Below are positions 30,210 through 40,146 of a stretch of 64,000 nt of DNA, piece by piece (the first letter of the stretch is position 1; each line of letters opens with the position of its first letter). Made by a program: the position numbers and the translations under genes. Source of the DNA: Bradyrhizobium iriomotense (GTDB taxonomy: Bacteria > Pseudomonadota > Alphaproteobacteria > Rhizobiales > Xanthobacteraceae); NCBI RefSeq assembly GCF_018129405.1, contig NZ_JAFCLP010000002.1, positions 558,001 to 622,000 on the forward strand. Reading direction: 5' to 3'. Under the pieces are notes generated by a model, which did not search any database, was not told the DNA's origin, and saw nothing but the letters and a program-made list of their open reading frames with translations.

Positions 30210-31760
30210 TTACTTCTCAACGTTCCAGAACACGGGGATGGCGGACGGTATCAGACCGCGCAGAGTGGCGCGATAGGCCGCCGGCTGCGCGAACTGCCCC
30301 CACGGGATCGCGGGCGCTTGATCGTACATGACGGCCTGGATCTCGCCCGCGATCTTCTTGCGGTCCTCCTCGGCCGGCGCCTTGGCGAAGGCTTCCATCA
30401 ACGGCGTAATGCGCGCATCGCATTGCCAGCCGGTGAAGTCGGCGCAGTTGAAGGCGACCATGACGTTGGTCAGCGGCGAGCCGAGATCGAAGCCGCCGGC
30501 GTGAACGCCGTAGACGCTCCAGCCCTCCTTCTTGGCGCGGCGCGCCAGCACGCTCGCCCAGTCCATCACCTGCAGATCGACGTTGAAGCCTGCAGCCTTC
30601 AGCCGCTCGGCCAGCACCTGCGCCGAGACGCGCGGAGCTTCGAGATCGTTGGCCTCCATGACGACGACGGGCTCGCCGGCATATTTGGTCGCCTTCAGCG
30701 CAGCCTTCGCCGCTTCGATTGACGGCTTGGCGGCCGCTTCCGTGCCGGCCTTGCTTTCATAGGTGGTACCGCAGGTGAAGTAGGTCGCGCAGGGCGTGGC
30801 GTATTTGGCATCGAGGCCGAGCGCATCCAGCACTTCGCGCTGATCGACCAGCTTCCACAGCACGCGCCTGATCTCGGGATCGTCGAACGGTTTCGACGCG
30901 GCGTTGAGGCGATAGGCGCCGGCGAACATGTTGCCGCCGGTGAAGTTGACGAGTTTGACGCGCGAGTTCTTCTCCAGTTGCGGCAACAGATCGAACGGCG
31001 CGTATTGCATGAAGTCGACCTCGCCGGCCTGGAGCGCAGAGGCCGCGGTCGCGCCATCGGGAATGACGCGAATCTCGAGCGTGTCGACGTTGACGCGCTT
31101 GCCACCGGCGAGGAAGTCGGCGGGCTCGGGACGCGGCACATAGTCGGCGAACTTCTTCAGGATCATGCGGTCACCGGTGCGGTGATCGGCCTTGCTGTAG
31201 ACGAACGGACCGGAGCCGATGATCTCGGTGATGCGCTGGTCGCCGGGCGTTTTCGCGATGCGCTCGGGCATCATGAAGGCGACCGGGCTGACGGGATTGC
31301 CGAGCGCGTCGATGACGAGCCCGGACGGCTCCTTCAGCGTCAGCACGAAGGTCTTGGCATCGGACGGCTCGAGCGAGGCCGTGATCGCGAAGATGCGGCG
31401 GCCGAGTGCGCTGCGGGTGCCCCAGCGGCGCAGCGAGGCCACGCAATCGGCTGATGTGACCGGCTGGCCGTCATGCCATTTCAAACCGTCGCGCAGCGTG
31501 AAACTGTAGGTCAGGCCATCGGCCGAGACTTTCCAGTCCTGCACCATCTGCGGCTTGATCTCGCCCTTGGAGTCCTTCGCAAACAGCGTGTCGAACACCA
31601 TGTAGCCGAACGTGCGCGAAATATAGGCCGTGGAGAAATGCGGATCGAGCGTGACGATTTCCGCCTCGAGCACCGCGACGAGATTGCTCGCCGCATGCAC
31701 GGGCGCCGCCACCAGCGCGAGGCCGAACAGCGCCGGAATGAAAGCCTTCAGTTTGAACAT
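30210..31760 (-). CDS. ABC transporter periplasmic substrate-binding protein (peptide/nickel type, SBP_bac_5)
   Basis: The 516-residue protein has a Sec signal (MFKLKAFIPALFGLALVAAPVHA). The mature part shows SBP family 5 motifs: LDPHFSTAYISRTFGYMVFDTL, PQMVQDWKVSADGLTYSFTLRDGLKWHDGQPVTSADCVASL and GSGPFVY. It belongs to the DppA/OppA superfamily, which binds oligopeptides, but also other ligands. No permease or ATPase gene is nearby. The gene is transcribed just before the GMC oxidoreductase gene (4-nt gap). Confidence 0.9.
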   Translation of the reverse strand: MFKLKAFIPALFGLALVAAPVHAASNLVAVLEAEIVTLDPHFSTAYISRTFGYMVFDTLFAKDSKGEIKPQMVQDWKVSADGLTYSFTLRDGLKWHDGQPVTSADCVASLRRWGTRSALGRRIFAITASLEPSDAKTFVLTLKEPSGLVIDALGNPVSPVAFMMPERIAKTPGDQRITEIIGSGPFVYSKADHRTGDRMILKKFADYVPRPEPADFLAGGKRVNVDTLEIRVIPDGATAASALQAGEVDFMQYAPFDLLPQLEKNSRVKLVNFTGGNMFAGAYRLNAASKPFDDPEIRRVLWKLVDQREVLDALGLDAKYATPCATYFTCGTTYESKAGTEAAAKPSIEAAKAALKATKYAGEPVVVMEANDLEAPRVSAQVLAERLKAAGFNVDLQVMDWASVLARRAKKEGWSVYGVHAGGFDLGSPLTNVMVAFNCADFTGWQCDARITPLMEAFAKAPAEEDRKKIAGEIQAVMYDQAPAIPWGQFAQPAAYRATLRGLIPSAIPVFWNVEK

Positions 31761-31871
31761 TGGGTTGTTTTTGCCTTTTGACCAGCCGTTTGCAGTCGCC
31801 AGGAAAAAGCAATGTTCGTGCCCGCACGTATGCGCTCACGACTATCTGCCACGCGTTTGCGCCACACTCAC

Positions 31872-31976
31872 TGTCATCGCCCGCGAAGGCGGGCGATCCA
31901 GTATTCCAGAGACGGCTGTGATTGAACCGATGGGCCGCGGCGTACTGGATGCCCCGGTCAAGCCGGGGCATGACAC
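31872..31976. repeat. Composite palindromic repeat, family A
   Basis: It starts TGTCATCGCCCGCGAAGGCG and ends GCCGGGGCATGACA, with CCAGTATTCC and GTACTGG inside. It lies between the SBP_bac_5 gene start and parC stop, both on the minus strand. Confidence 0.82.
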
Positions 31977-32009
31977 CGTTGTTGTGGCAACAGTTGCGGC
32001 CAGCGCCCC

Positions 32010-34268
32010 CTACCCGATCACCTTGCCGAACTTGTTCGACTTCGGGAAACCCTTCGGCGGCAGGCGGCCGGCGTCGGCGCGGGTGCCCTGCCACTCCGCG
32101 AGCTCCTTCATGGTCGCGCTGAACTCGCGGCCGGCGGAGTCCTTCCAGGTCAGGCCGGCCTTGGCGTCGAACACGGCGACGTCGGAGAGGCCGCCGTCCT
32201 TGTACTTCTGCAGCCGCACGCCGCGGCCGCGGGCCATCTCCGGCACCTGGTCGAGCGGGAAGACCAGCATCTTGCGGTTCTCGCCGATGACCGCGACGGT
32301 GTCGCCGAGCACCTCGGTGATCGCGCGCGCCTCGTTCGGCATATCGACGTTGAGAACCTGCTTGCCCTTCTTGGTGGTGCCGACGCAATCGTCCTCGTTG
32401 ACGACGAAGCCCTGACCCTCGTGGCTTGCGATCAGGAACTTGCGTCCGCCCTTGTTGACGAACAGCGCGACCGGCGCCGCCTCCTGCTCGAGGTCGATGA
32501 ACAGGCGGATCGGTTCGCCGTGGCCGCGGCCGCCCGGCAGCTTCGCAACGTCGAGCGAATAGAACTTGCCGTTGGTGGCGAACAGCAGCAGCTTCGAGGT
32601 CGTCTCGGCGAAGAAGGCGAAGCCGAGCTTGTCGTCCTGCTTGAAGGCGAGCCCCGAGAGATCCTCGACATGCCCCTTCATGGTGCGGATCCAGCCCTTG
32701 TCGGACACGACGACCGTCACCGGCTCACGCTCGACGAAGGCTTCCTCGATCGCGGCGAGATCGTGCTCGGGCGCATCCGCAAAGGTGGTGCGGCGCTTGC
32801 CGAGCGGCGTCTTCGGTCCGAACATGTCGCGGACCTTGCCGACCTGCTCGCCGACCTTCTTCCACTGCTCGGCTTCGGAGGCGAGCACCGCGTTGATGCC
32901 CTTGAGCTCGGCACGGAGGTTCTTGTCCTCGGTGCGGATCTCCATCTCCTCGAGCTTGCGCAAGGAGCGCAGGCGCATGTTGAGGATGGCTTCCGCCTGC
33001 ACCTCGGTGAGCTTGAACGCCTTCATCAGCTCGGGCTTCGGCTCATCCTCGGTGCGGATGATCTTGATCACCTTGTCGATGTTCAGATAGGCGATCAGGA
33101 AGCCGCCGAGGACTTCCAGCCGGTGCTCGATCTGCGCCTTGCGGAAGTTGCTGCGGCGGATCAGTACGTCGCGCAGATGGTCCAGCCATTCACGCAAGCA
33201 CTCCGCGAGCCCCACGACCTTGGGAATGCGGCCCTTGATCAGCACATTGAGGTTCAGCGGAATCTTGCTTTCGAGCTCGGTCAGCCGGAACAGCGATTCC
33301 ATCATCAGCGCGGGGTCGACGTTCTTCGACTTCGGCTCGATGACGAGGCGAACGTCTTCGGCGGATTCGTCGCGGACCTCGCCTACCAACGGCAACTTTT
33401 TCTGGTCGAGCAGCTCGGCGATCTTCTCGACCATCCGCGACTTCTGAACCAGATAGGGAATCTCGGTAACGACGACGACCCAGGTGCCGCGCGCGCCCTC
33501 TTCCTGCTGCCATCTGGCGCGGACACGGAACGAGCCCCGGCCCGTGGTGTAAGCTTCAGCGATGGCCTGCTTGGAATCAACGCAGATGCCGCCGGTCGGG
33601 AAATCCGGGCCCTTGACCCACTTCAAGAGCGACTTGGATTTCGCGTCGGGCTTCTCGATCAGATGCAGCGCCGCGTCGCAAAGCTCGGCGGCATTGTGCG
33701 GTGGGATCGAGGTCGCCATGCCGACCGCGATGCCTTGCGCGCCATTGGCGAGCAGGTTCGGGAAGCCGCCGGGCAACACGACCGGCTCTTTCGACTGACC
33801 ATCATAGTTGGCACGGAATTCGACGCCGTCCTCGTCGATGCCTTCGAGCAGAAGCCGCGCGACGTCGGTCATGCGCGCTTCGGTGTAGCGGTAGGCGGCC
33901 GGATTATCGCCGTCGATATTGCCGAAATTGCCCTGGCCGTCGACCAGCGGGTAGCGCGAGGAGAAATCCTGCGCGAGGCGGACCATGGCGTCGTAGATCG
34001 CCTGGTCGCCGTGCGGATGGAACGAGCCCATCACGTCGCCGACGATCTTTGCGGACTTCTTGAACCCCGTGCCGGGATCGAGCCGGAGCAGCCGCATGCC
34101 GTAAAGGATGCGCCGGTGCACCGGCTTCAGGCCGTCGCGCGCGTCCGGCAGCGCGCGGTGCATGATGGTGGACAGCGCATAGGCGAGATAGCGCTCTTCC
34201 AGCGCTTCCCGCAGCGGCACCTCGTGGATTTCGGCCGGCTCTTCCGGCGGAACTATTCGTTTGCCCAT
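32010..34268 (-). CDS. parC: DNA topoisomerase IV subunit A
   Basis: ParC with ParE decatenates daughter chromosomes. The 752-residue protein has the GyrA/ParC breakage-reunion domain with [33 protein letters not shown] and [10 protein letters not shown]; the catalytic Tyr is about residue 128. The shorter C-terminal propeller part, lacking the GyrA box (QRRGGKG), supports ParC rather than GyrA. At the position of E. coli ParC Ser80, a quinolone-contact residue, this protein has Gln89. parE is not in the window. The start [19 protein letters not shown] at 34268 fits the family. Confidence 0.94.
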   Translation of the reverse strand: MGKRIVPPEEPAEIHEVPLREALEERYLAYALSTIMHRALPDARDGLKPVHRRILYGMRLLRLDPGTGFKKSAKIVGDVMGSFHPHGDQAIYDAMVRLAQDFSSRYPLVDGQGNFGNIDGDNPAAYRYTEARMTDVARLLLEGIDEDGVEFRANYDGQSKEPVVLPGGFPNLLANGAQGIAVGMATSIPPHNAAELCDAALHLIEKPDAKSKSLLKWVKGPDFPTGGICVDSKQAIAEAYTTGRGSFRVRARWQQEEGARGTWVVVVTEIPYLVQKSRMVEKIAELLDQKKLPLVGEVRDESAEDVRLVIEPKSKNVDPALMMESLFRLTELESKIPLNLNVLIKGRIPKVVGLAECLREWLDHLRDVLIRRSNFRKAQIEHRLEVLGGFLIAYLNIDKVIKIIRTEDEPKPELMKAFKLTEVQAEAILNMRLRSLRKLEEMEIRTEDKNLRAELKGINAVLASEAEQWKKVGEQVGKVRDMFGPKTPLGKRRTTFADAPEHDLAAIEEAFVEREPVTVVVSDKGWIRTMKGHVEDLSGLAFKQDDKLGFAFFAETTSKLLLFATNGKFYSLDVAKLPGGRGHGEPIRLFIDLEQEAAPVALFVNKGGRKFLIASHEGQGFVVNEDDCVGTTKKGKQVLNVDMPNEARAITEVLGDTVAVIGENRKMLVFPLDQVPEMARGRGVRLQKYKDGGLSDVAVFDAKAGLTWKDSAGREFSATMKELAEWQGTRADAGRLPPKGFPKSNKFGKVIG

Positions 34269-34510
34269 TAGGCCTTTACTTTCAAAGACTTACGGTCAAG
34301 CTTCGGGCTGATCGCCCAGAAACGTAGCCAATTCTCCCCCGCTGGGGCGCGATTCGGGCGGATATATAGCAGGCTGGGCAGCGACATGCGCCCCCTGCCC
34401 TGTCTCAGGGCCGCGGCGCGAGTTATCCACAGGGCGCCTGCCGACGCTCCAGGCGGTATGGGGCGCCGGTCGCGTCGCAATGACCGCAGAGGCCGCGATG
34501 GTCCGGGCAT

Positions 34511-35518
34511 TTATGCGACGGTCGAAAGATAGAGCTGCGTGTCAAAGTAGTCCGATGCCCGGACTGGGCTCGTGACTCCGGCATCTGCCATGAAGAAGTC
34601 GCTGACCTGCTGGAGCCACTTCACGACAGTGCCGTCCGAATAGAGGCGCCGCCATTCGCGCGAGGAATAAAGCTTCTGCGCCTTGAAGGCCTCAGTGATG
34701 TCGTCCCGGCCCGACTGCTGATAGTGGGACCGCTGCAAGGCCTCCGCGGCCGCCGCCGGATTGCGGACCATGTGATCGTTGGCATCCGTCCAGGCCCGGA
34801 TGATCCGGCTGAGCACCTCCCTGTTCTCCGCATGGTAATTGCTCATCGCGGCCCAACCGCCCAGCACGGCCGATTGCGGATAGAAGGCGGACGCATCCAC
34901 CAGCTTGATTGCCTCGGGCAGCACCTTACGCACCGCGATATTGAACGGCACCCAGAGCGCCACGGCAGGAACGTCGCCGGCAATGAACGCCTGGACCGCG
35001 GCGGGCATGCTGCGATTGACGATCTGAACCTCGGACGGATTGATGTTGTTGGCGCGCAGCGCCCTGTCGAGAAAGATGTGCGCCGTGGTCTTCGTGGTCG
35101 TCGCGATCCGTCTCCCCCTGAGGTCGGCGAAGGTCGTGACGCCGAGCGTCGGCCGGACCCAGAGTTGCGCGGTCGCCACCTCGATGTCGTTGATGAGAAA
35201 GCCCCGGCCCTGGCCAAGCGCAAGATAATTCGAGATGACGCCACCAGCCGAAACGACATCGACCCGGCCCTTCCCCATCGCCTCGAAGACCTCGGGTCCG
35301 GTGCTGAACTCGTGCAGTTCGAAATCAATTCCCTCGCGGTCGAACGAGCCGCGATCGAGGCCGGTCCAGATGTGCCCATCCACGGCAACCACGTGGAGAT
35401 AGCCGAGCCGCACTCTGCTGCGGGCCTGCGCAAGAGCCGGTGCGCCCAGCGCCGACATGGTGGCCAGGGCCGCGCCACGATGCAGCAACCGTCGGCGGCT
35501 GATGGCGCCGGCGCTCAC
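34511..35518 (-). CDS. NMT1/THI5-like periplasmic binding protein (nitrate/sulfonate/taurine type)
   Basis: The 335-residue protein starts at a GTG that overlaps the stop of the upstream cyclase gene (GTGA). The N-terminus has a Tat-type signal (SRRRLLHRGAALATMSALGAPALA). The mature part matches the NMT1/SsuA-like fold: VRLGYLHVVAVDGHIWTGLDRGSFDREGIDFELHEF, and LRGRRIATTTKTTAHIFLDRALRANNINPSEVQI. Such proteins bind sulfonates, taurine, nitrate or pyrimidine compounds. No permease or ATPase gene accompanies it. The translational coupling with a sensor cyclase suggests a sensing rather than a transport role. Confidence 0.88.
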   Translation of the reverse strand: MSAGAISRRRLLHRGAALATMSALGAPALAQARSRVRLGYLHVVAVDGHIWTGLDRGSFDREGIDFELHEFSTGPEVFEAMGKGRVDVVSAGGVISNYLALGQGRGFLINDIEVATAQLWVRPTLGVTTFADLRGRRIATTTKTTAHIFLDRALRANNINPSEVQIVNRSMPAAVQAFIAGDVPAVALWVPFNIAVRKVLPEAIKLVDASAFYPQSAVLGGWAAMSNYHAENREVLSRIIRAWTDANDHMVRNPAAAAEALQRSHYQQSGRDDITEAFKAQKLYSSREWRRLYSDGTVVKWLQQVSDFFMADAGVTSPVRASDYFDTQLYLSTVA

Positions 35519-37620
35519 GCCGCCTCACCCGGATTCTGGGCCGCCGCGCGGAGTCGCCGGGCGTGAAACTGCGCGATGCCGTCCGCGGGATAATCGAGCA
35601 GGAAGCCGGCGAGCCGGACCCGGGCCGTCTCGACCGCGCCGTCCTGAGCGATCAGCGTGAAAACCTCGTCCCAGCGCCGGCACATCGTGATTTCGGCCTC
35701 GTTCGCCTGCATGAGCTCGCTGCGCAGCTCGCTGACCTCGATCGCCTCGGCAAATCCCTTGGGTCTGATGCTGTCGACACTTCGGAACAGAAACGCCTGC
35801 TCCGCACGGGCGCGAACGGCCGCGCTGGCCAGCACGCGCGTGCCGTAATTCTTGTTCAGCCCTTCCAGCCGCGAGGCCAGGTTGATGGTGGCGCCGAGCG
35901 CGGTGTAGTTCATCCGGTCGCTCGAGCCGATGTTGCCGACCACGGCATCGCCGACGTGAAGGCCGAAGCGCGTGTGGTAGGGCGGCCAGCCTTCGCGCCG
36001 AAATTCCCCGTTGAGCGCTTCATTCGCCACGACGCATGCCAGGACGGCGCGGCAGGCATTGACGGTGTGATCAGGGTCATCGGCGGGCGCATTCCAGAAT
36101 GCCATCACGGCATCGCCGATATATTTGTCGATCGTACCCTGGTGCCGCATGATCTCGTCCGACAGCGCGGCGAAGTAGCGCGAGGTGTGGATCATCACCT
36201 GCGACGGGTCGGCCCGTTCCGTCTTGGCGGTGAAATCGGCGACGTCGGTGAACAGCACCGTCACCTCGCGCCTGGCTCCGCCGAGGCTGAGCGAGGAGCC
36301 GGTCTCGATCAGCTGCCGCACGATCTGGCGCGGGATGAAGCTGGCAAAACTGCGGACCACGCTGCGCATGGTGAACACCGAGCGACCGAGCTCCTCGATC
36401 TCGGTGATGACGGAATGAACGCGCGGCCGCTCCGCGATCTCAAAGCGCTGGATCTCGTCGGTCTGCTGGACGATGTTGCGCAGCGGCCGCGCCATCAGCG
36501 ATCCCAGCCAGAACGCGAACGGCAGCGTGGCGCCGACGAAGGCGAGCGCCAGCGCGAACAGCGTGCGGCGCTCGCGGATGATCTGCGCGTAGAATTCGTC
36601 GAGCGGCGCGATCATCGCGAGGCGAACATTGGCGGAGCCCGTCGTTTCAAGCTTGTGGACCGCGGCGACATAGGTGCGCCCCGACGCGCCTGTGAAGAAT
36701 TGCTGGGCCGGCCCGCCCTCGCGCCAGGAGCGAATGATCGGCACGAGGCCCGGCAGCTTGAGCGCGCCGACCTGCGGCAGGTCGTCCTGCCGCTCCGGAA
36801 TCTCGGCCATCAGGCGGTTCATCTCGGGATGGCCGACGATCCGCTCGGTGTCGTTGAACAGGAAGGCGAGGCCCGACGGCCCGAGCTTCTGCTCCGCCAG
36901 CATGTCCTCGAAGCGGTTGAGCAGCACGTCTCCGGCGACGACGCCGCGCCGTCCCTCCTTCAACGGCGTCCGCAGCGTGTAACCGGGTTCGCCCGTGGCG
37001 TAGAAGACGTAAGGGCCGGTCAGCAGCGTCTTGTCGTTCCTGAATGCCTCGACATACCAGGGCCGCTGACGCGGGTCGTAGCCCCTGGGTCCTGCGACCT
37101 CGGCGACCTGGATGAGGTTCTCGGACAGATATTGGGTCACCGGTGCGGCTCCCGCCGTACGCGAGATCACCACAAGCCTGAAGGCCGCATCCTGATCCAC
37201 ATTCAGGCTCGTCCTGAAGGCGGCCCTGGCGCGATCGATCACGTCCATCTCGATGAATGAACCATCCTCATAGCCCACATAGAGATTGAAGAGCTGCGGA
37301 TTGTTGCGCAGCATCGCCGCCATCAGGCTGTAGAGCCGCGAGTTATCGGCGATGTCAGCCTCCTGGATCGACGGCAGGCCGGACAGGATTTCGAGATTGT
37401 CGCGCACGTTCTTGAACTGCTCATCGACGTGGTCCGCGCCCAGTTGAGCCACCTTCTCGATGAAGCTGCTGGCTGCCTTCTGCGTGATCACCGTCACGCG
37501 TTCGAAGCTGAGATAGACCAGCGTCAAGCCCACGATCAGCACGACGGCAACGAACACCGTGATGATCGATGTCTGAAAGCCGATGCGGAATGCGCGCTTT
37601 GTGGTTTGATCTCCCGCCAT
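35515..37620 (-). CDS. Membrane class III adenylate/guanylate cyclase with Cache-like sensor and HAMP
   Basis: This is a 701-residue sensor enzyme. Membrane helix 1 (about 17-38) is followed by a large periplasmic region of about 300 residues that reads like a double Cache domain (YDPRQRPWYVEAFRNDKTLLTGPYVF is typical). Membrane helix 2 (about 354-372), a HAMP region and a class III cyclase domain follow. Catalytic elements are VTVLFTDVADFT (metal Asp459), GTIDKYIGDAVMAFW (Lys499, metal Asp503), RFGLHVGDAVVGNIGS and LGATINLASRLEG. The Lys pattern favours ATP as substrate. It overlaps the SBP gene by 4 nt and lies 21 nt after the outer-membrane protein gene. Confidence 0.92.
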   Translation of the reverse strand: MAGDQTTKRAFRIGFQTSIITVFVAVVLIVGLTLVYLSFERVTVITQKAASSFIEKVAQLGADHVDEQFKNVRDNLEILSGLPSIQEADIADNSRLYSLMAAMLRNNPQLFNLYVGYEDGSFIEMDVIDRARAAFRTSLNVDQDAAFRLVVISRTAGAAPVTQYLSENLIQVAEVAGPRGYDPRQRPWYVEAFRNDKTLLTGPYVFYATGEPGYTLRTPLKEGRRGVVAGDVLLNRFEDMLAEQKLGPSGLAFLFNDTERIVGHPEMNRLMAEIPERQDDLPQVGALKLPGLVPIIRSWREGGPAQQFFTGASGRTYVAAVHKLETTGSANVRLAMIAPLDEFYAQIIRERRTLFALALAFVGATLPFAFWLGSLMARPLRNIVQQTDEIQRFEIAERPRVHSVITEIEELGRSVFTMRSVVRSFASFIPRQIVRQLIETGSSLSLGGARREVTVLFTDVADFTAKTERADPSQVMIHTSRYFAALSDEIMRHQGTIDKYIGDAVMAFWNAPADDPDHTVNACRAVLACVVANEALNGEFRREGWPPYHTRFGLHVGDAVVGNIGSSDRMNYTALGATINLASRLEGLNKNYGTRVLASAAVRARAEQAFLFRSVDSIRPKGFAEAIEVSELRSELMQANEAEITMCRRWDEVFTLIAQDGAVETARVRLAGFLLDYPADGIAQFHARRLRAAAQNPGEAA

Positions 37621-37641
37621 CGAGCGACGCCGGCGCCTCCC

Positions 37642-38652
37642 TCAGTACTTTCGAACGATGGGCTTCGCCGGCGCGGGCGCGGCCGGCGAGACCGAGAAGG
37701 TGACCCAGGTCGACCAGCTCTTCGGCCGGTTCTCGACCTCGAGGTCCTTGTAGCCACGGACATTGAGATAGCCCTGATAGCCGTCGGACATCGGGATCAT
37801 GAAGCCGATCTGCGGCCCGATGCCGACCGCCTGCCCCCTGAAGCCGCCGAGCCTGGCGCCGGGACCGCTGTCGTCGGTGAGCTGCTGGAAGAAATAGCCG
37901 GCGACGCCGATATGGACATTCTTGCTGACGAACTGGGACGCCGCCCAATCGACATGGAAGTCGATGCCGTTCTGGTACTGGAGGAACGGGTTCATGAAAT
38001 TGTAGGTGAGCCCACCGACGATCGAGAATTCATGCCCGGTCTTGAGGTCTAGATAGGTGTAGCCGGCTCCCGCATCGATCGCCGGGAAGCCAAAACTCAA
38101 ATTCGCGAGCCGGCTGGAATCGTAGGTGCCGCTCGGGATGTTGCCGGTGATGTAGACCATCTCGTTGTGCACGCCCTGGTTCCATTTCAGCGTGCCTTGA
38201 TAGAAGACGTCGGCCAGCGTTGTGCGGTTGTCCGTCGCGCTGCCCGAGATGGTGTTGCCTCTCGGACCTGTCAGCGTCGCGTCGATGCCGACGCCGATGT
38301 TTCCCGGCACGGTCAGCAGGGTGAAGCCAGCCTGGCCGCCAAGCACCGGCATCGGCGAGGTGTAAGTAATGCCCATGACCAGCACGTCGGCATGCGCATT
38401 GAGGCCGGCGGTCACCGAACCGGGTATGCCGCCGCTTGTGACGAAGTTCTGCCCTGCTCCGGCCTTGTCCTGCAGATGGATGTAGATGGTCGAATAGGCC
38501 CATCCCGGCGTCACCGGAACGGCGGCCAGGCTGCCGAAGATACCCGGCAGCCAGAAGCTCACGCCGCCGGCGGCGGCCAGCGCCGGCTGGGCGGAGAAGG
38601 TCGCCAGCGCCAAGGCGGTTGCAAGCCCGGTCTTTCGAATGTGTCCCGACAT
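37642..38652 (-). CDS. Outer-membrane protein of the meta-pathway phenol degradation (MetA) family
   Basis: The 336-residue protein has a Sec signal (TGLATALALATFSAQPALAAAGG) and alternating beta-strand pattern rich in Gly, Tyr and aromatic girdle residues, typical of an outer-membrane barrel. The GVSFWLPGIFGSLAAVPVTPGWAYSTIYIH opening and the final TWVTFSVSPA are characteristic of the Phenol_MetA_deg family, which is linked to uptake of aromatic compounds. The specificity is unknown. It lies 49 nt after the larger DUF1254 gene and 21 nt before the sensor cyclase gene. Confidence 0.85.
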   Translation of the reverse strand: MSGHIRKTGLATALALATFSAQPALAAAGGVSFWLPGIFGSLAAVPVTPGWAYSTIYIHLQDKAGAGQNFVTSGGIPGSVTAGLNAHADVLVMGITYTSPMPVLGGQAGFTLLTVPGNIGVGIDATLTGPRGNTISGSATDNRTTLADVFYQGTLKWNQGVHNEMVYITGNIPSGTYDSSRLANLSFGFPAIDAGAGYTYLDLKTGHEFSIVGGLTYNFMNPFLQYQNGIDFHVDWAASQFVSKNVHIGVAGYFFQQLTDDSGPGARLGGFRGQAVGIGPQIGFMIPMSDGYQGYLNVRGYKDLEVENRPKSWSTWVTFSVSPAAPAPAKPIVRKY

Positions 38653-38701
38653 TGTCGTGCCCTCGTTCCGATCGCGTCATCCAACCGTCGCGCCTGGTCC
38701 T

Positions 38702-40129
38702 CTATTTCGTGGCCCCTCCAATCGTCGTGGCGATGCGCTCCACATCGGGCAGCTTCCAGCTGTGGTCGAACAACGGCTGCTCCGGACCATAGAGACGGAA
38801 CAGCAACTCGAATCTTCGCGCGGGATCGGTCGGCACCCAATTGGCTTCCTTGCCGGCCGGCGCCTTGGGGCCGAAATAGACGTCGACTGAACCGTCGGCG
38901 TTCTTCTCGATGCCCGGGCTGATCGAGGCTCGGCTCGCGCTCGGCATATTCCGCACCAGCGCATGCGTCTCGCGGTCGTAGACCGTTGCCGACCAGTATT
39001 GCCTGACCGGCGCATTTGCCGGCACGGTCAGGCGATAGGTTGCGCTGCCCTCGAGAGGCTGGCCGTCCTTGTCCTTCGCCACCATCAGGTAGAACTGCGC
39101 CGTGCCGAGCCGCTTCACGCCGGTAAAGCCGAGCGTGTACGTCACCGCGCGCGCGTCGATCGGATAGGCATTCGGATCGGCGTATCCACCGCTTGCCGCC
39201 TTCACCATCTCCGCCACGGCGGCCGGGAACCAGCGAATGCCCGGATTGATCACGGGGAATCCCGCATCGTAGCGCTGCTCCAGCACCGCATGCGCCTCGC
39301 GCGCAGCCTGATCGAGCAGCGCAAGCGTCTTCTGGTCGGGATTGTACGGCTTGCCTTTCTCGATGCCGATGGTCGCAAGCTGGTCGATCATCGTGCGATC
39401 GCGATCAAGCCATGGCTCGCTCTGCACCACGCGGTCGAGGCTGCGATAGAAACTCGCATCGTAAGGGATCGTGGAATCGAACAGGACGTCGTAGGCATCC
39501 GTGAAATGGGTCGGTGGCGGGCTCTTCGCCTGCGCGAGCGGATACACCTTGATCTGCTTGCCGTAGGCGACCGACTTTGCGACGTCAGCATCGCCATGAC
39601 TTGCGAGATTTGAGCGCAGCAGCGCAAAGCCGCTGAAGGTGTCCGATTGAAGCGCAATGTGGCCCGCCGGCACCTCGCCCTTGTAGCCGGGCGGCAGGAT
39701 CAAATACTTGCCGCCTTGCCCCTTGTCGGCACCCTCGGGGCCGGCGTCCTCCAGCGGCATCTGCCAGGCCGTGACGATATTGCCGGCGATCGAGCCGCCC
39801 CGCGCCGGCGGGATTTCGATCACGACCGGGCCGTCCTTCACATTCCAGAACGACATCAGATAGATCGCATCCGGATTCGGTGTCAGCGTCTGGTTCTTCC
39901 AGTTCACTGGCCTCGACCAGTAGACGACCTCATTGACCTTCGCGCTGGTGGTCCTCAGCATGGCCTGAAGCATGAGGTCGGCATTGACCGCGGGCATGCC
40001 CCAGATCATCGCCTCGACGGCGCGGCGCTGGATGTTGCGCGCGGCAATGTCATCCGGCGACAGGCTTTGCGCCTGCACGGTCGCGGTCGCCAGCATCATC
40101 GCAACCAATCCGCCGACTGCCCGTCTCAT
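38702..40129 (-). CDS. DUF1254/DUF1214 domain protein, exported (larger paralogue)
   Basis: The 475-residue protein has a Sec signal (RRAVGGLVAMMLATATVQAQ). It shows the DUF1254 pattern (AVEAMIWGMPAVNADLMLQAMLR; NQTLTPNPDAIYLMSFWNVKDGPVVIEIPP) and then the DUF1214 C-terminal domain (YRLTVPANAPVRQYWSATVYDRETHALVRN). DUF1254/1214 proteins are exported beta-rich proteins of unknown function. GGAGG lies 5-6 nt before the ATG at 40129; the longer frame to 40240 overlaps the upstream gene. Seventeen nt separate it from a second DUF1254 gene. Confidence 0.88.
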   Translation of the reverse strand: MRRAVGGLVAMMLATATVQAQSLSPDDIAARNIQRRAVEAMIWGMPAVNADLMLQAMLRTTSAKVNEVVYWSRPVNWKNQTLTPNPDAIYLMSFWNVKDGPVVIEIPPARGGSIAGNIVTAWQMPLEDAGPEGADKGQGGKYLILPPGYKGEVPAGHIALQSDTFSGFALLRSNLASHGDADVAKSVAYGKQIKVYPLAQAKSPPPTHFTDAYDVLFDSTIPYDASFYRSLDRVVQSEPWLDRDRTMIDQLATIGIEKGKPYNPDQKTLALLDQAAREAHAVLEQRYDAGFPVINPGIRWFPAAVAEMVKAASGGYADPNAYPIDARAVTYTLGFTGVKRLGTAQFYLMVAKDKDGQPLEGSATYRLTVPANAPVRQYWSATVYDRETHALVRNMPSASRASISPGIEKNADGSVDVYFGPKAPAGKEANWVPTDPARRFELLFRLYGPEQPLFDHSWKLPDVERIATTIGGATK

Positions 40130-40146
40130 GACGGCCTCCATCTTCG

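Noticed and set aside
34423-34431. TTATCCACA, a perfect DnaA box between parC and the NMT1-type binding-protein gene
   Set aside because: It is single, with no cluster of boxes, no AT-rich unwinding element and no dnaA/hemE/parAB context, so it is not evidence for an origin.
34269-34510. An 80-codon frame between parC and the NMT1-type binding-protein gene
   Set aside because: Composition is that of a shadow frame and no ribosome-binding site is seen; no gene is called in this 242-nt gap.
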